Assembly (NCBI GenBank): GCA_023053575.1
Contig: JAKZAP010000021.1
Span: 15,562,212 to 15,626,211, forward strand
Direction of reading: 5' to 3'
Length of the DNA stretch: 64,000 nucleotides
DNA from: Branchinecta lynchi
Taxonomy: Eukaryota; Arthropoda; Branchiopoda; Anostraca; Branchinectidae
Made by a program: the position numbers and the translations under genes. Positions 9,330-21,117 of the stretch are shown one piece after another (position 1 is the first letter of the stretch; the number at the start of each line of letters is the position of its first letter). Under the pieces are notes generated by a model. It ran no database searches, was not told where the DNA came from, and saw only the letters and a program-made list of their open reading frames with translations.

Positions 9330-11610
9330 TGCTGATTAGTGTGAAATTTTTGTTGTAAGCTACAAGGGGTGGCAGGATGTCGCCATGAACGATTTTATTT
9401 GTTTTAATACAAGATAAGCACACCTCTTGAAAGAGACAGTATTAGAGACAGAACAGCTTATAACCTATTTACACTTTACACGCACTCTTATCTTCCTTTC
9501 TTCCTCGAGCGAGAGCTGCCAAGAAATCCCAGCAACCGCAGCGAGTGTCTGTGCTTCACGGAGTTTAGCGTTAATTTCTAAGCTGCTATACTCATTGGTT
9601 TCCCTTTCCCGATAAGGCACTTAAACTGGGTAACAAAGACTAGTCTCATCATTCTGGGCACTCACAACTAATTGGCATAAACTACATACTCAAAACTATG
9701 GGACGCTATAGTAACTCCAACTCGGAACGGTTTCAATAATCCAACGTGCAGACGGCGAGTGTGAATGAAGTGCGTACAGTCGTGGACACATTTCTGTTTT
9801 AACCCTGACATGTATATTACAGTATACTTATTACCGTACAGACACTTTTCAAACCAGACTTTCTACTACTTTGGCAGAGGTTTCACACTAAAGCTTCGGA
9901 CACACAGACCAAGTTTTCAAGCTTTGCCAAGACCTTTCCAGCTTTCGCCATTTCCCGTAGGCCGCCCAGTATGCCCCTCCCCCCCCCACACACACATACA
10001 GGGATTCCTTTTAAAGCGTGCTTTTCCTTCTGATCCCACAATAAAAAAAATGCAGTCAGGTTTACTTACATTGTTTTTTTTAATGTGCATTTTACTTTGT
10101 GTACTTTACTCATAATCCGCAGTTATGCAAAAAGCGGGTCATAAGTAAATAAATAAAAAATAAATAAATACTGCGGAGAAGTGCAAGCGGATGACCTCGC
10201 ACCACATCGAGAGATGCTATTCACACACGGTAGCTCGAGCTCGGTATTGACCCCTCGGTCGTGGTCTGTGACCGCGCCCTGTGGAGGCGGCTTAATTGAA
10301 GGTCACATCTCCCTAAATTTGAGCTGAACACGGAATTAAAGTACAACTGAAGGGTTGTACTCTTGAAGTTTAACCAAAAGGCAAGAATTAAAGCTTCAAA
10401 CCCTTCAAAATAGCGAAAACTTGGAGAGGCAGCTTATCTTTCTTTCCGGAAGGATATGAGAATCCATGCATGGAAAACCGACCCGTTTGTCCAAGGATTA
10501 GAGCGACGGCATACGCCGAAAATACATTTTACGATCATTTACTGAGAAAGATTCAGTTAGAAACGCATTAGCTCAACCATCTTTTCTAACAAACAAATAA
10601 TTAAATTTCGCCTGCCCAGGTGTAAAGATATGTCCGGATTTCACGTGGCAAGTAAAGATACGAAGCAGGACCGAGGTTGAACAATAGAAGAGCGCCAATT
10701 TCTGAAGTCATGCTCGAAATGCGAGACCGTGGTTGTCAGAATCTTCGCCAGTAAATAATATTAAAGATGGTATCTTTCATGCGGACAAATTTCGCTATCT
10801 TTTTGGGAGAGTTAAAAGTTAAAGGGGAGGAGCCGGAAGACCTTACCAAGAAGAGCCCAGGCCTGCTCGCTCAGTTCATGCTGAAATAGCTGAACATACT
10901 TTATAATATATGAAGTAGTATAATATATGAACATATTATACTGCTAAACATATTATCCTTTCCCAACAAAAAGATGCATTTACAACGAATATTTCGTCCC
11001 AAATTCTGAGAATCTTCCAAGAAAATCTTAGCCGAGTTACTAGTCTGCTAGAAAATGTCTTAGTAATTACTTTAAAAAAAAATCTTGAAAAATGAACAAG
11101 CAAGGACAAAAACGAGCGTTATTTCAAGGAGTACTGCGGGGGCGGGAATGGAAAGTCAGAGACAGTGACAAGAAGTTAGGGGAGAGATAACATACTTCAG
11201 CTTAAAGCTACTTTAAATAAGCGTGATGACCAGAAAGCCAAATAATTAAGATTCTGACTTAGCTGGGGGTTAAATATCCTTGACTTTTAAATATCATGGA
11301 ATGAAAATTATATCCACTTTTTACTTGCGCTAGGAACTAATAGAAAACAAGACATGACGAGTACGTATATATGACACGACACGCTAAGAATTTTGAGCAT
11401 TTTTGATATTAGCAAATAATCACACTAGCCTAAAGATTTTTAATCTATCACAGCCCAATTACAACGATTTCAAAAGGGACCTACTATCAAAACTTAAGGT
11501 TCCTCAGGTGTGATTCTCCCCTCCACACTATCAAGTAACTTTAGTAAGGGTATGTAAGCTACGCCTACCGAATATGTGCAACCTATCGCATATCACAAAA
11601 TCGAACTTTG
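9330..11610. other. Largely featureless sequence
   Basis: Apart from the unassigned minus-strand open frame at 9447-9615, a CACACACA stretch near 9987, AAATAAAT runs at 10147-10170 and a decayed TTAAAGTTCAACTGAAGG motif at 10330-10410, I see no gene or repeat with defined ends. Confidence 0.4.
9447..9615 (-). other. Open frame resembling a protein segment, unidentified
   Basis: On the minus strand a 52-codon frame between stops reads NEYSSLEINAKLREAQTLAA then VAGISWQLSLEEERKIRVRV. Composition is protein-like. It cannot be joined to exon M in phase at the AG sites tested, because all give an immediate stop. It is therefore not the missing 4E-T terminus. Confidence 0.2.
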
Positions 11611-11878
11611 AGAGCATGTTCCACCCTCCTTACAATAGTAACTACTGTAGTTACTGTTTTCGTTCCAACGTGTGATAAGTTACTACGCTGACCATAACTA
11701 ACGTTACTACGCTGACAAATAGTTACTATAATAGTAACTATTTGCTTGCCCTGCTTGGGAGCATAGTTAGCGTGATGACTACTATCTCTATGACGGGTTT
11801 AGCCCTATCAGCCCGCGGTAAGATACCTTGACGAAAAAAGAAAAATACCTACGGTAAGTAGGGTGGAACAAGCTCTAA
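11611..11878. repeat. MITE family B'
   Basis: Inverted ends GAGCATGTTCCACCCT and AGGGTGGAACAAGCTCT, with interior TAGTAACTA/TAGTTACTA repeats. Confidence 0.6.
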
Positions 11879-11879
11879 A

Positions 11880-12826
11880 TTTTGTTCGGTTCTGTGTACA
11901 GCTCGGTTTCCTCTGGAATCTTCAATCCACTGTGTGTCTCCTGTCTCTAAGTCAACCGAAGGGTTTTGATAGTGCGGGCGGATCAGATTTTTCCGGCCGG
12001 ATTTCCTTCAAAAGTTTTAAAATTCTCAGCTTTTCCGTGCGGAATTAGTGAGAAGATCAAGAGAAGAGTCCCAGTCCTCGCGGCCAATCCTGATCGAGAC
12101 TCAGCTATAGAACTCAAATTTTGGCAATGAGGTTGACAAGGACGAGGAAAACTATATGACGATCGCTTCGAACGACAAAAAGTGACTGGCGTCGCTTTCA
12201 GAGGTTTCAGAGCATCTAATACAAGGATGCACAAGAACTAACAAATAACGCACTTTCTTTGAACGTTACAGAAAGCTGTGTTACCAGTTTAAGAATTACG
12301 TTTCCGTACAAGAAATTAAACTATACAAGGTTCGTATTGTTACTTTTAGTGAAAGAAGACCCACTTAAAAGGTCCCTGCAGAAATATTCTGTAACGCTGT
12401 ACAACATACAAAGTGTTGTCTAGTGAAACCGCGCATCCCTTCAAGCCTTGGCCGCTGATCGAGTATAAAGTGAATCTGAATGGCGTGCAGGGAGGACGAG
12501 GTTTTCCGACTGAGTTTCGTCCATGAAGAAGAAAACTTTTCAGTATGACACCGATGATGGTGCTGAAAATCCTGCTACGAATTCCATTCCCCGACTACCA
12601 GACCCTTCTCGTCTGTCCGAAACGTAACATTTCTCTTAAAGAGCTACAACAAACTAACGGGTCACAAAAGAAGAGCGTAAGGTCGCTGTTTCAGTTTCCA
12701 TAAACCCTTATTCGCGATTTTCCAACTGCGCGCACTTAGCGGAAATGCTACTCGGAATTGACGCCTGAAACTCTTCGCCGTAGTTAGGGTTTCTGATTCC
12801 GTTTTCAACGTCCTTGGTATTTTTTA
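11880..12826. other. Unassigned sequence with one small ORF
   Basis: A 34-codon frame on the plus strand (ATG at about 12522, MKKKTFQYDTDDGAENPATN) is the only protein-like stretch. It overlaps another ATG frame at about 12480 (MACREDEVFRLSFVHEEENF). Neither has a supported partner exon. Confidence 0.3.
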
Positions 12827-13192
12827 GTTGCGTTTCTGATCCGAATTCTCCTCGCGATTCTCATCCGAATTCTCCTATTCGCGTTTTCGGACTATTCAGA
12901 TAAAGTGAATTCCCCTTTTCTTGTGTTTTTGTCAGAATCGAGAACGGGGAAAGCCTCGCGATTCGGCAGAATCGAGAAGTGGCTCCGGTGGTGAATTCTC
13001 GACCTGATTGGTCAACAGAGCGCGGGTGTTCAATTTGCATAAATACGTATACTGGGTTCCGGACTAGCTGCAAAATTAGTGTTTTTGTCAAAAGCGAGAA
13101 TGGAGTCAGAGGAGCAAAAACGGTAATTTGTACGAGAATCGAGAATTCAGAATCGAGAATTCGGAAGGGAGAATTCGGATCAAACACGCAAC
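12827..13192. mobile_element. MITE with 25-bp TIRs (GTTGCGT...GATCCGAATTCTCC)
   Basis: Left end GTTGCGTTTCTGATCCGAAT and right end (reverse complement) GTTGCGTGTTTGATCCGAAT are flanked by TA on both sides (12825-12826 and 13193-13194). The interior is rich in GAGAATTC/GAATCGAGAA motifs and is related in inverse orientation to 4130-4260. A 2-bp TA duplication is usual for Tc1/mariner-type MITEs. Confidence 0.65.
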
Positions 13193-13844
13193 TATTATTG
13201 ATTATTACTCTTAGCTGGCTATAGTTTTCCTTTTTTTTTCCAATCGTCTAGGCTAAACTTTCCCAATTATTGAGTTTTCAAAATTTGCTTGGTGAGAAGT
13301 TTCACGCGTCAACTTGCAGCAGCGTTTCCAATCGTAATCTAATCCACTCGGTAGCGCTGAATTAGAAAATGAGTGAATATCCTTTCGCTGGCAGCGTCTG
13401 GACATTAGCGAAACTTGACACTCAGCATTAAAGGACTACAAGTCTAACTAGGCTAACTTCAAAGAGTATGCATAACGTCTCGTAATGAAAAAAAAAAAAA
13501 AAAAATTAAAGCGATCCCCGAATCTCTTCGGAACGTATCCAAAATACCTCTCAAAAATAGTTCACTAAACCCACACTTGGCGCCAGTACCGGTGGCTCTC
13601 TAAACACGACAATTCATACACAGGAGAGCAAGCAAATTCGCATAGTGATGGAGTCTTGACACTTTTATTTCTGCATAGTGTTCTCAAGGCTCTCGAAAAG
13701 GCTGGTGCGGAAAGTTGAAGGGTTGGACATCGATGGGTTAAAATCTACGAAAAATATGCAAGTAAGAACAAGAGCGAGGGATATCTGAATTGTGATTTTT
13801 TAAGATAACAGACAACAAATACCTTGGGAACCAGTATCTTTCTT

Positions 13845-14172
13845 CCGAAAGGCACAGGTAGATCCTACCCGACTTTGCCGCGCCTACGGTCGATGGTCCC
13901 ATCCCCCAGCCTCTAAAGTCACCCTAAAGCAACCCCCTGCAAACTCCAGCGAGCGATATAATTCATCTTTTGTCCCCTACTTTATTGAGCACTACAAATG
14001 CCCTTACCAGGCATTTCTAAAGTAGGCTAGTTGTGGTAGTTCTTTGTTTATTTGTTAGTTTAGTGTGATTCGTTTTTCCTTTTTTTCTTCTTCTTTTTTC
14101 TTCCCTTCCTATACTCTATTTGTCACATTTTGTGTTTAGAATGGGTTAATAAAATCATTCATTCATTCAATG
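13845..14172 (+). pseudogene. CR1-like LINE 3' end
   Basis: A short open frame ends ANSSERYNSSFVPYFIEHYK...QAFLK then stop at about 14015. It is homologous to the SSERYLKSFAPYFIRHFN end of the LINE at 5175-6689. It is followed by a T-rich 3' UTR and an (ATTC)n tail at 14155-14171. Upstream coding is lost. Confidence 0.65.
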
Positions 14173-14319
14173 CTAGATAATGTGCGTCGTGTTTTTCGTG
14201 TGTGTGCTCATTTTAACTGTATTTTTTAATTATGTCTTGACAATGCCACTGCTATTTTGTAAAATATTCTGGCAAATTACAACGATTGGTTGATTGATTG
14301 AGGAAAGCTAAATTTTTAT

Positions 14320-14570
14320 AGATCTTCCTTCAGCCCAAGCTGACTGCGAATTATATTTGACGGTGCAAAATGGACAAGTCAGCTACATTTCATTATAGCT
14401 ATATTCTTCATAAAAACAGATATTTAAGGAAGAATCTTTAACTGTTTTTCCACAAGTTCATTTTCCAGCCTGAGCGACTTGAGCCTGAAGAGGACCCTTG
14501 CCAAGAAGGTCCGAAATATAACTCTAACGAAATGTAGCTGACTTATCCGTTTTGCCCGTCAAATATGCTA
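14320..14570. repeat. Repeat family G (TTCAGCCCAAGCTGACT / CAGCTACATTT)
   Basis: Contains CTTCAGCCCAAGCTGACTGC and GAAATGTAGCTGACTTATCC. Related blocks are at 40825-41000, 46448-46705 and 59350-59465. They share GGATACGTCAGCT and TTTCGGCCCTTCTTGGCAAG-type segments with 23313-23455 and 24080-24215. Probably one interspersed family; its ends are not defined. Confidence 0.45.
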
Positions 14571-14844
14571 AATTTGTGTACAGTTTCCCTCTCTAAAGCT
14601 CAACCACGGAGTTATCAGCTAAAATGTAAAGTAGAGGTTTGCTTATTTGAACGTCTGTCGACTTGGAAGAGCGCCCTGCACTCGCCTTTGCTGTTAGTTA
14701 GCCAAAGTAACTAATTAAAGGTCCCTGAAAACACCTAAAAAGGCATTTCGGATCTCCATTCTACCATTTGGCCCATAACTGTTCAAAGTTAAGTAACTGC
14801 TCAAATAAGCATACCTCCACTGAACAATAACGAACCCTACAGAC

Positions 14845-14892
14845 AAAGATTGCGATCGCTATATGGCACTTGGCCCAAGTGCCATAAAAAGC
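14845..14892 (+). mobile_element. Family B 3'-end fragment
   Basis: The sequence GATTGCGATCGCTATATGGC continuing ACTTGGCCCAAGTGCCATAA is the terminal hairpin of family B without its body. It lies 156 bp beyond the donor of exon M. It could be a solo end left by deletion or by aborted transposition. Confidence 0.6.
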
Positions 14893-15047
14893 TTTTGTAC
14901 AAGGCACCCAAACAATACAATTTGTCATTTTTCTATAACCCTATCAGTACGAATATGTCACAACCCCCAACGAGCACCTACCGAAGCCGTCAAACATACC
15001 CTCAGTGCCCCCCCCCCCCCCCCTGTATAGTAATAAGTTTGGCTTAC

Positions 15048-15201
15048 AGTTATTGCCATGTGGTTGTTGGCCTCTGGCACCTGACATCATCTGACTCAGT
15101 AGCCCCTCGTTGGTCATTTGGAGATGTTCGGACCTGAACTTGGCTTGCATTTGGTACGCATCAGGATAACCAGGCGCGGACCCCTGATTGTGAGGAACGT
15201 A
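15048..15201 (-). CDS. EIF4ENIF1: EIF4ENIF1 exon M, last exon recognised
   Basis: A 154-bp exon with acceptor TTTGTTTTAG and donor GTAAGC, entering at phase 0 (matching exon L) and leaving at phase 1. It encodes YPDAYQMQAKFRSEHLQMTN, EGLLSQMMSGARG and QQPHGNN, again Gln/Met-rich as in the 4E-T C-terminus. A further exon must follow, since the split codon needs two bases and human 4E-T ends with a conserved KWFGSDVLQQPLP segment. I could not find that segment in 1-15047. Part of this exon is copied inside a nearby family A repeat. Confidence 0.82.
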
Positions 15202-15554
15202 CTAAAACAAAACAAAAATATACAAACAATCCACTTCGGACCTTGTCCTATGATGGGGAGATCGGGGTGGGTCACTAGCTTAACAAGTTCTACCAGGACA
15301 GAATTTCCCTGCTGAAAGAACATGTTCCTTGCTCAAATAACACGTTTGAACTGTTCGTCCATCAATATTTGTAAAGCGCGTGTGGGTGGATCACAAAATA
15401 GTACAGAATATGTACAATTCTTCCAATCTGATCCAAATTTTTTCCACTCCAATTTTTCAACTTTCATTGCCTTTGTGGAAGAAATGTAGTGATTAACTGA
15501 TGATTCGTTGATTTTGTTACATTTGTGCTTAGTGTAATATGTAGTGACAATGTG

Positions 15555-16635
15555 TGTTTTTAGGATCACAAAACGTAATTGGAGGGATACCTCCGACATC
15601 GCAAAAGCGTCCGTCTGTCTATCTGTCTGTGAGCATGATAACTCTCGAAGGGAATGAGATATTTTGATGAAACTTGGTGTGGGGATTCTTTGGGTCAAAA
15701 GTAAGATCGAGTTCGTAGATGGGCTTTGTAGCCCTATATTTAGGGGTGGGGGAGGAAAATGGTGGAGATGTTCGGACCTGAACTTGGCTTGCATTTGGTA
15801 CGCATCAGGATAACCTGGCGCGGACCCCTGATTGTGAGGAACGTAGTAAAACAAAAAAAAATATACAAACAATCCACTCCGGACCTTGTGCTATATAACC
15901 ATTTTCTCTCCGGACAAGTAGTTCGCCCGGAATCCGGTCAAGTAGTTCACCCGGAATCCGGACAAAACCGCCAACTTTGGTAAAAGACAAGTTTTATTTG
16001 AAGCTGAATTTATGCTCTATTTAGGGATAAGAAGACATGCTGAACACGAATATGAGATTTTCTCGCCAGACAAGTAGTTCGCCCGGAATCCGGCCAAAAC
16101 CGGAAAATCTGGTAAAAGCAAAAGTTGTACTTGGTAGTTGATTAGACGTTCGATTTAATGGTAAGAAGAGACGCTGAATCCATATATGATAATCCTTTTT
16201 TACCCGGACATATAGTTAGCCCAGAATCGGGCTGAAACAAAAAAATTTGTTATAAGTTAAATTTTGGGTAAGGACATATGCTGAATTGGTTTTTGAGCTT
16301 TATTTTTTCGCCGGACAGGTAGTTCCGGAATTCCGCCGAAACCGGAAAATTGGCCGAAGTAAGGCAGTAAGTTTCGATGGGTTACGTCAAGATAGATATG
16401 ACTTGTAGAGGTAAACACACATGCTGAATCCATATCTGAACTTGGTTTTCTCAGATCTACCAGTTATTGTACTGGCTTTTGAAAATGTACAAAAAATGAT
16501 TATTTTTTAAGTTTCGAAGGTGTTTTAACCCCCACTATAAGCCTTGATCTGTTTCTACATTTTAAACATAAAAATATTTAACTGTCTGGATCAGATATAA
16601 AATTTTTGGGATCCATCGAAACCTTTGGTCTTGTT
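15555..16635 (+). mobile_element. Family A (HINE-like) element A2 carrying a gene fragment
   Basis: It starts with a degraded copy of the TTTTGGGATCCCAAAACG palindrome. A GTCTGTC-type microsatellite (15608-15632), a block ending TAGGGGTGGGGGAGG, the exon M copy and degenerate tandem core units (about 110-137 bp) follow. It ends at TTTGGTCTTGTT after a second GGGATCC motif. The architecture matches non-autonomous Helentron (HINE / 'pearl') elements: repeated subterminal palindrome, GTCY microsatellite and tandem core. The class assignment is inference. Confidence 0.65.
15763..15894 (-). pseudogene. Captured copy of the 5' part of EIF4ENIF1 exon M inside a family A element
   Basis: About 132 bp here matches 15119-15251 with roughly six differences. 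It covers 51 bp of intron, the acceptor and the first 83 bp of exon M. Within the exon part only one silent change is visible. The acceptor AG is changed to AC, and the copy stops in mid-exon with no donor. Both sides are family A sequence: the microsatellite and '5' block' on the left, the tandem core on the right. The copy therefore sits inside the mobile element and is in the same orientation as its source, about 560 bp away. Confidence 0.85.
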
Positions 16636-16840
16636 TCCTATGTATATGGCTACGGCTGAAATCTTTTGACATGCATTACTCTCAAACAAGTGATTCGGTT
16701 CGGATGGAACTAACAAAATAAATAAAAAAATAAATAAAAGAAAGCGAGATTAACTGTGATTGTCTCTGATACATGTGCACCTTATACAAAATCTAAAATA
16801 ATATATATTCGTTCGGTAATTGAGATACATATGTATGGTG

Positions 16841-17916
16841 TTTTGGGGATCCCAAAACGTAAGTGGAGGGATACCTGTGACATCACAAAAGTTGTCCGTC
16901 TGTCCGTCCGTCCGTCCGTCTGTACGCACTAAAACTCTCGAAGGGAATGAGATATTTTGATGAAACTTGGTGTGAGGATTGTTTGGGTCAAGAGTAAGGT
17001 CAAGTTCGTAGATGGGCTCTGTAGCCCTACATTTAGGGGTTGGGGAGGGGGTTTAATTTAAGGGGCAAATGAAATATTTTCAAACATATAATGTGATAGT
17101 CGATTATGGGGTAAGAAGACATGCTGGACACGATGGTGAAAACCATTTTGTCATCGGACGAGTAGTTCGCCCGGAATCCGGCCAAAATCGGAAAGTTTGT
17201 TAAAAGTAAAAGTTATATTTGAAGTTGATTAGATGTTCGATTTAGGGATAAGAAGACATGCTGAACATGATGGTGAAGCACATTTGTTCGCCGGACAAGA
17301 GGTTAGCCCGGAATCCGGCAAAAACCGGAAAGTCTGTTAAAAGTAAAAGTTTTATTTGAAGTTGATTAGATGTTCGATTTAGGGATAAGAAGACATGCTG
17401 AACACGGTGGTGAAAACCATTTTCTCGCCGGGCAAGTAGTTCGCCCGGAATTCGGCCAAAACCGGAAAGTTTGTTCAAAGTAAAAGTTTTATTTGAAGTT
17501 GATTAGATGTTCGATTAAGGGATAAGAAGACATGCTGAACCCTTATGTGAACAGTATTTTCTACCAAGACAACTTGTTCGGCCGAATCAGGCCAAACCGG
17601 AAAATTTGCTAAAAGCAAGTTTTATTCGAAGTTGATTAGATGACAGATTTAGGGGTAAGAAGACACGCTGAATCTGTATATGACAATCTTTTTTTTTACC
17701 TGGACATATAGTTCGTTTGGAATCCGGTTGAAACCGGATTTTTTTTTTATAAATTAAGCTTTTACTTGAAGTTGATTAGATGTTCTCTATACGGATAAGG
17801 AGATACGCTGAATTCGTTTCTGAACTTTTTTTTCTGGACAAGTATGGTAGTTCGTTCGCAATTGTCTGGATCAAATATTAGATTTTTGGGATCCCATCGA
17901 AACCTTTGGTCTTGTT
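16841..17916 (+). mobile_element. Family A element A3, most complete copy
   Basis: It begins TTTTGGGGATCCCAAAACGT and carries a (GTCC/GTCT)n tract at 16896-16923. At least five tandem core units start at about 17221, 17358, 17495, 17628 and 17768, a period near 137 bp. Each unit contains GAAGTTGATTAGATG and a CGGACAAGTAGTTCGCCCGG-like segment. It ends TTGGGATCCCATCG...CTTTGGTCTTGTT. No ORF of transposase or Rep/helicase type is present. Confidence 0.7.
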
Positions 17917-18707
17917 AATAAAAGCCGGTATCAGTTTGACTACATGTCCTTGATTCATGCTGGATAGAGTTGCACAAGGCGACTGTTTCGATGCTGTGGA
18001 TAGCGGACTAAAATTAAAGAGAATATGTCGAAAATCGCACGTTTCCTGAAAACAGAAGAACAGTGCCAGGAGTTTTGGTAAGTTCACTAATGAAGCGAAG
18101 TATTTTGTTTAAAGCAAGTCTCCAAACCTAGACTTGTTAATCGTAACCAATATTCACCTTTCGCTTCAACAAACCCATATGGCATAGCACCACGGCCCAA
18201 TAAAAAAAAAAAAAAAAAGAAAATGGAAGAAAACATTCAAAGTTCGCCAAGATTGGCCGTTTGCACGATCTTATCGAAAACTCCTGAATGTGCCATGGTT
18301 AATTACTTACAGATGACTTATTAAGCGCATGTAAGGAATTTCGGAATTCTGGCGCTGCGGAATCGGGGAATGGAGTGACAGGTAATGAAGTTGGAGACTC
18401 TACAATTAAAAAAACAAAGGAGAGCCGAAGAAAATACAGAGTAGGTACTGTTTTAATCAGAAACAGTAGATCTTGGGCAAGTCTTTGGGTTCTAAATCAG
18501 AAACAGTACATTTTAGGCACGTCTTTGGGTAACACGAAGAGGTATTCAAGCTCACAGGTTATTGTACATTTAGAGAAACCTGTGTATATAGTATGTAAAT
18601 ATGCGTGCATTACATAAATAGACGTAATATAAATTTGCCTATCAATCAATCAATTTATTTATTACCCGTCAAGAGAAACAATGGAGGGCGCGTAGCCCTA
18701 GTGAAGG

Positions 18708-18756
<49 letters not shown>

Positions 18757-19283
18757 CAATGTAAAGCAAACTTTACACCAAAACAGCACTAACATAACTA
18801 CAGGTTACATGAAGAGGGAAGACCACCGGTGGTTCAGTTGACTAGCGGAAGCATCTTCCGCTCTTTTATCAACAATCTTAGCAGGCAGAACCAGTTGAAA
18901 TTCCTGAGCCAAGAAAGAATTACTAGTCCAAGGGGGCAAATGGAGCAGACACTTGGCAGACTTAAACTAGGTCCTGTGATCGGTTAAAGAAACATCTCCT
19001 GAGGGTAGTTCGTGAGTGGAGAGTTTGGAAGACGAGAGAGGACAAATTGATTAATTAATTTTTGTTTATTTTAGTGAAGGTTTGATTAGAATATGGTAGT
19101 AAATGTGTACTGGTTGCGTTTTTCAAGCACGTATGTGCTTTGTTTGTAACCGGTCGTCAAGCCGGAATAATCTTTTTTTAGTAAAGTTATTGAATCCTGA
19201 AAAAATCCTGAATCCTGTGAACATTTTTCTTATTAGAAGCAGAAAAAAATACCAAATGGGACATAGCAAGAAGATGGGCACAG
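17917..19283. other. Intron L-M sequence without recognised gene
   Basis: Contains A-tracts (18200-18220, 18710-18754), a LINE tail at 18640 and an internal direct repeat near 18460-18530 (AATCAGAAACAGTA twice). Nothing codes recognisably. Confidence 0.4.
18640..18756 (-). repeat. LINE 3' end with (TTGA)n tail beside a 45-A tract
   Basis: Read on the minus strand: CTACGCGCCCTCCATTGTTT, CTTGACGGGTAATAAATAAA, then (TTGA)n. Such short tandem tails mark CR1/L2-type 3' ends. The adjoining A run (18710-18754) may be a second tail or a slippage product. Confidence 0.5.
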
Positions 19284-19660
19284 TCAGACTGTTGTAGAGT
19301 GTAGAAAGATGAAACCGACTAAGGTGTGTGATATTTGAAGCAGGTCAAGCATAAGCGATCCGTACCTTTTTGGCAGGTTTTGAATGGCAAGCTTGATGGT
19401 TTCTTTAATGGTTTTTCCGATGCGCATACCAAGGTAAACAAGACTGTCAGAAAGCAGAATAGATGTTTCAGAAAATTCAGGTTGCTTGTCTGAATTACCC
19501 TTAAGCTTGAAAGCAATTGCAACGGTTGTATGAACATTAAAACTCAGTCCGATCTGCTGATATTTATGTTGTAGTTTCAAAAGGGTACTCTCACTTCCCA
19601 AAAATGTGTTAGCAATATCATCGGTGTAAGTAAACAGAGACACATCGATACCGCCATATT
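19284..19660 (-). pseudogene. LINE reverse-transcriptase palm fragment
   Basis: The frame reads VSLFTYTDDIANTFLGSEST, then IGLSFN, SLVYLGMRIGKT and QNLPKRYGS. These are recognisable as the RT catalytic box (YTDD instead of YADD) followed by the YLG motif. No upstream RT domain adjoins, so this is a truncated relic of a different LINE family from that at 5175. Confidence 0.6.
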
Positions 19661-19963
19661 ATAATTGCAATTCGGTTTACTATCCATAAATATCTTTTAC
19701 AAACAAAAAATAGTGCTGGACATATCAATACAGTTGAAAAGATCAACCAAGGAATATATTTATAATTGTAACCTATGACTTATATATACAATTCACGGTT
19801 TAGAATACAATTCGTCAAAAATATGAACACAAATTATGTCCGCCAGAATTTTTTAGCTAGCCCTTGTGATGGTTTTGCGTATCCTGTTGCTTTCTTCACT
19901 TCTGTTAATCACGTTTACATGCAATATTTATCACGTGTCAGCCTCACCTGAACCAAGCATGAT

Positions 19964-20760
19964 ATGATATGATATGATATTTATTTGTCTTCAGAGCCCA
20001 AAGGCCATAACAAACACACATAAATAACAACATGTAAACACAAAATAAACGGTCACACTACTACACTAAACCCCACTCAAACACTTTTCCCTGTGCCGAC
20101 TGGCCACTCTGAGGAACCTCGCCAGGTTTCTTATACTAAGAAAATCCCTACTCCTCATAATATTTACCAACCACTTCCTCCCATGAATCCCTCCCTTAAA
20201 AATTTCCTCCCTCATATCCTCAATTTCATCACAACCAGACATAAAATGAATTAGATCCTCATCTCCCTCACCGCACATTGGACAAAAGTAAGGACCAGAT
20301 TTCTCCCTAACACTTCCCAAATACTTTCTTCTTTCACCAAGTGGCAAGCTATCTGCCCTCATATTTAAAATTAATTTCATTTCCTCTTTTTTTAGACCCG
20401 CTTTAAAATAAATTTCTTCACCCCAAATCTCTTTAGCCTCTGCATACAAACTCAAAGATCCACTATCTCTTATCCTAGTTAACCAAACCTGGATTTCTTG
20501 GTCAATTAACCTACTACTAACTTCTTTTGAAACAAATCCTAACTCTCTCCCCGGACCCTCCCCTCTATTCCACATATAACCAAGCCCGCAACTATCTAAT
20601 ATTGAACGAATCTGGAAAGCCTAGGAATCGTGTGTTTCGTCCTTCAACGACTCAAAATACGCATCTTTCAATAGTCTTTCACCCGGCAATATTAATATCT
20701 TTTCCCAATACTTAATCATTTTTACTAATCTAATACTCTTCAACGACCTGAGCACCCGCG
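19964..20760 (-). pseudogene. LINE ORF2 C-terminus with zinc-knuckle-like CxxC...HxxxxC and (ATATC)n tail
   Basis: From about 20750 downward the frame reads IKYWEKILILPGERLLKDAY, an in-frame stop near 20627, then a 169-codon open stretch. This includes MRADSLPLGERRKYLGS, FCPMCGEGDEDLIHFMSGC and LARFLRVASRHREK. The Cys/His cluster and its position are typical of LINE ORF2 C-termini. The 3' UTR runs to a (ATATC)n tail at 19964-19985, which supports a retrotransposed end. Confidence 0.7.
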
Positions 20761-21117
20761 CAATCAAAGTCATTGATAACTCGGTTCAGGCGAGGCTATA
20801 TAAACCATTCATAGGCTGAATAGCCGTAGTATTGTCCTGGATTCCAAAGAATAAAGATCACTGTTTTCGCCACACTGCATTTCCCGTCCCTCCCCTTGAC
20901 AAAAGTTGTCACAGCCCTTTCTTTGATTTTTGTTTCTCGTCAATATTTTCAGTCATGACATGTTGTTTACGTACTTCACAATCGCAAACTCATCAGTCAT
21001 CACGCGGTCATACCAAATTCTGGTTCGAAAAGACGGCTTCGATCCAGGTCCAAAGGTTATATAGAATCTGCGAATGCGGGAATGCTTCCGAATCAACTCC
21101 ATTAAATGTTGCCTCGG

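Noticed and set aside
13195..13844. Possible terminal exon of EIF4ENIF1 downstream of exon M
   Set aside because: No minus-strand frame with a phase-compatible acceptor or 4E-T-like C-terminal motif was found.
15333..15872. 179-codon minus-strand frame including MQAKFRSEHL
   Set aside because: It combines the captured exon M copy with family A and flanking sequence; the exon part lacks an acceptor.
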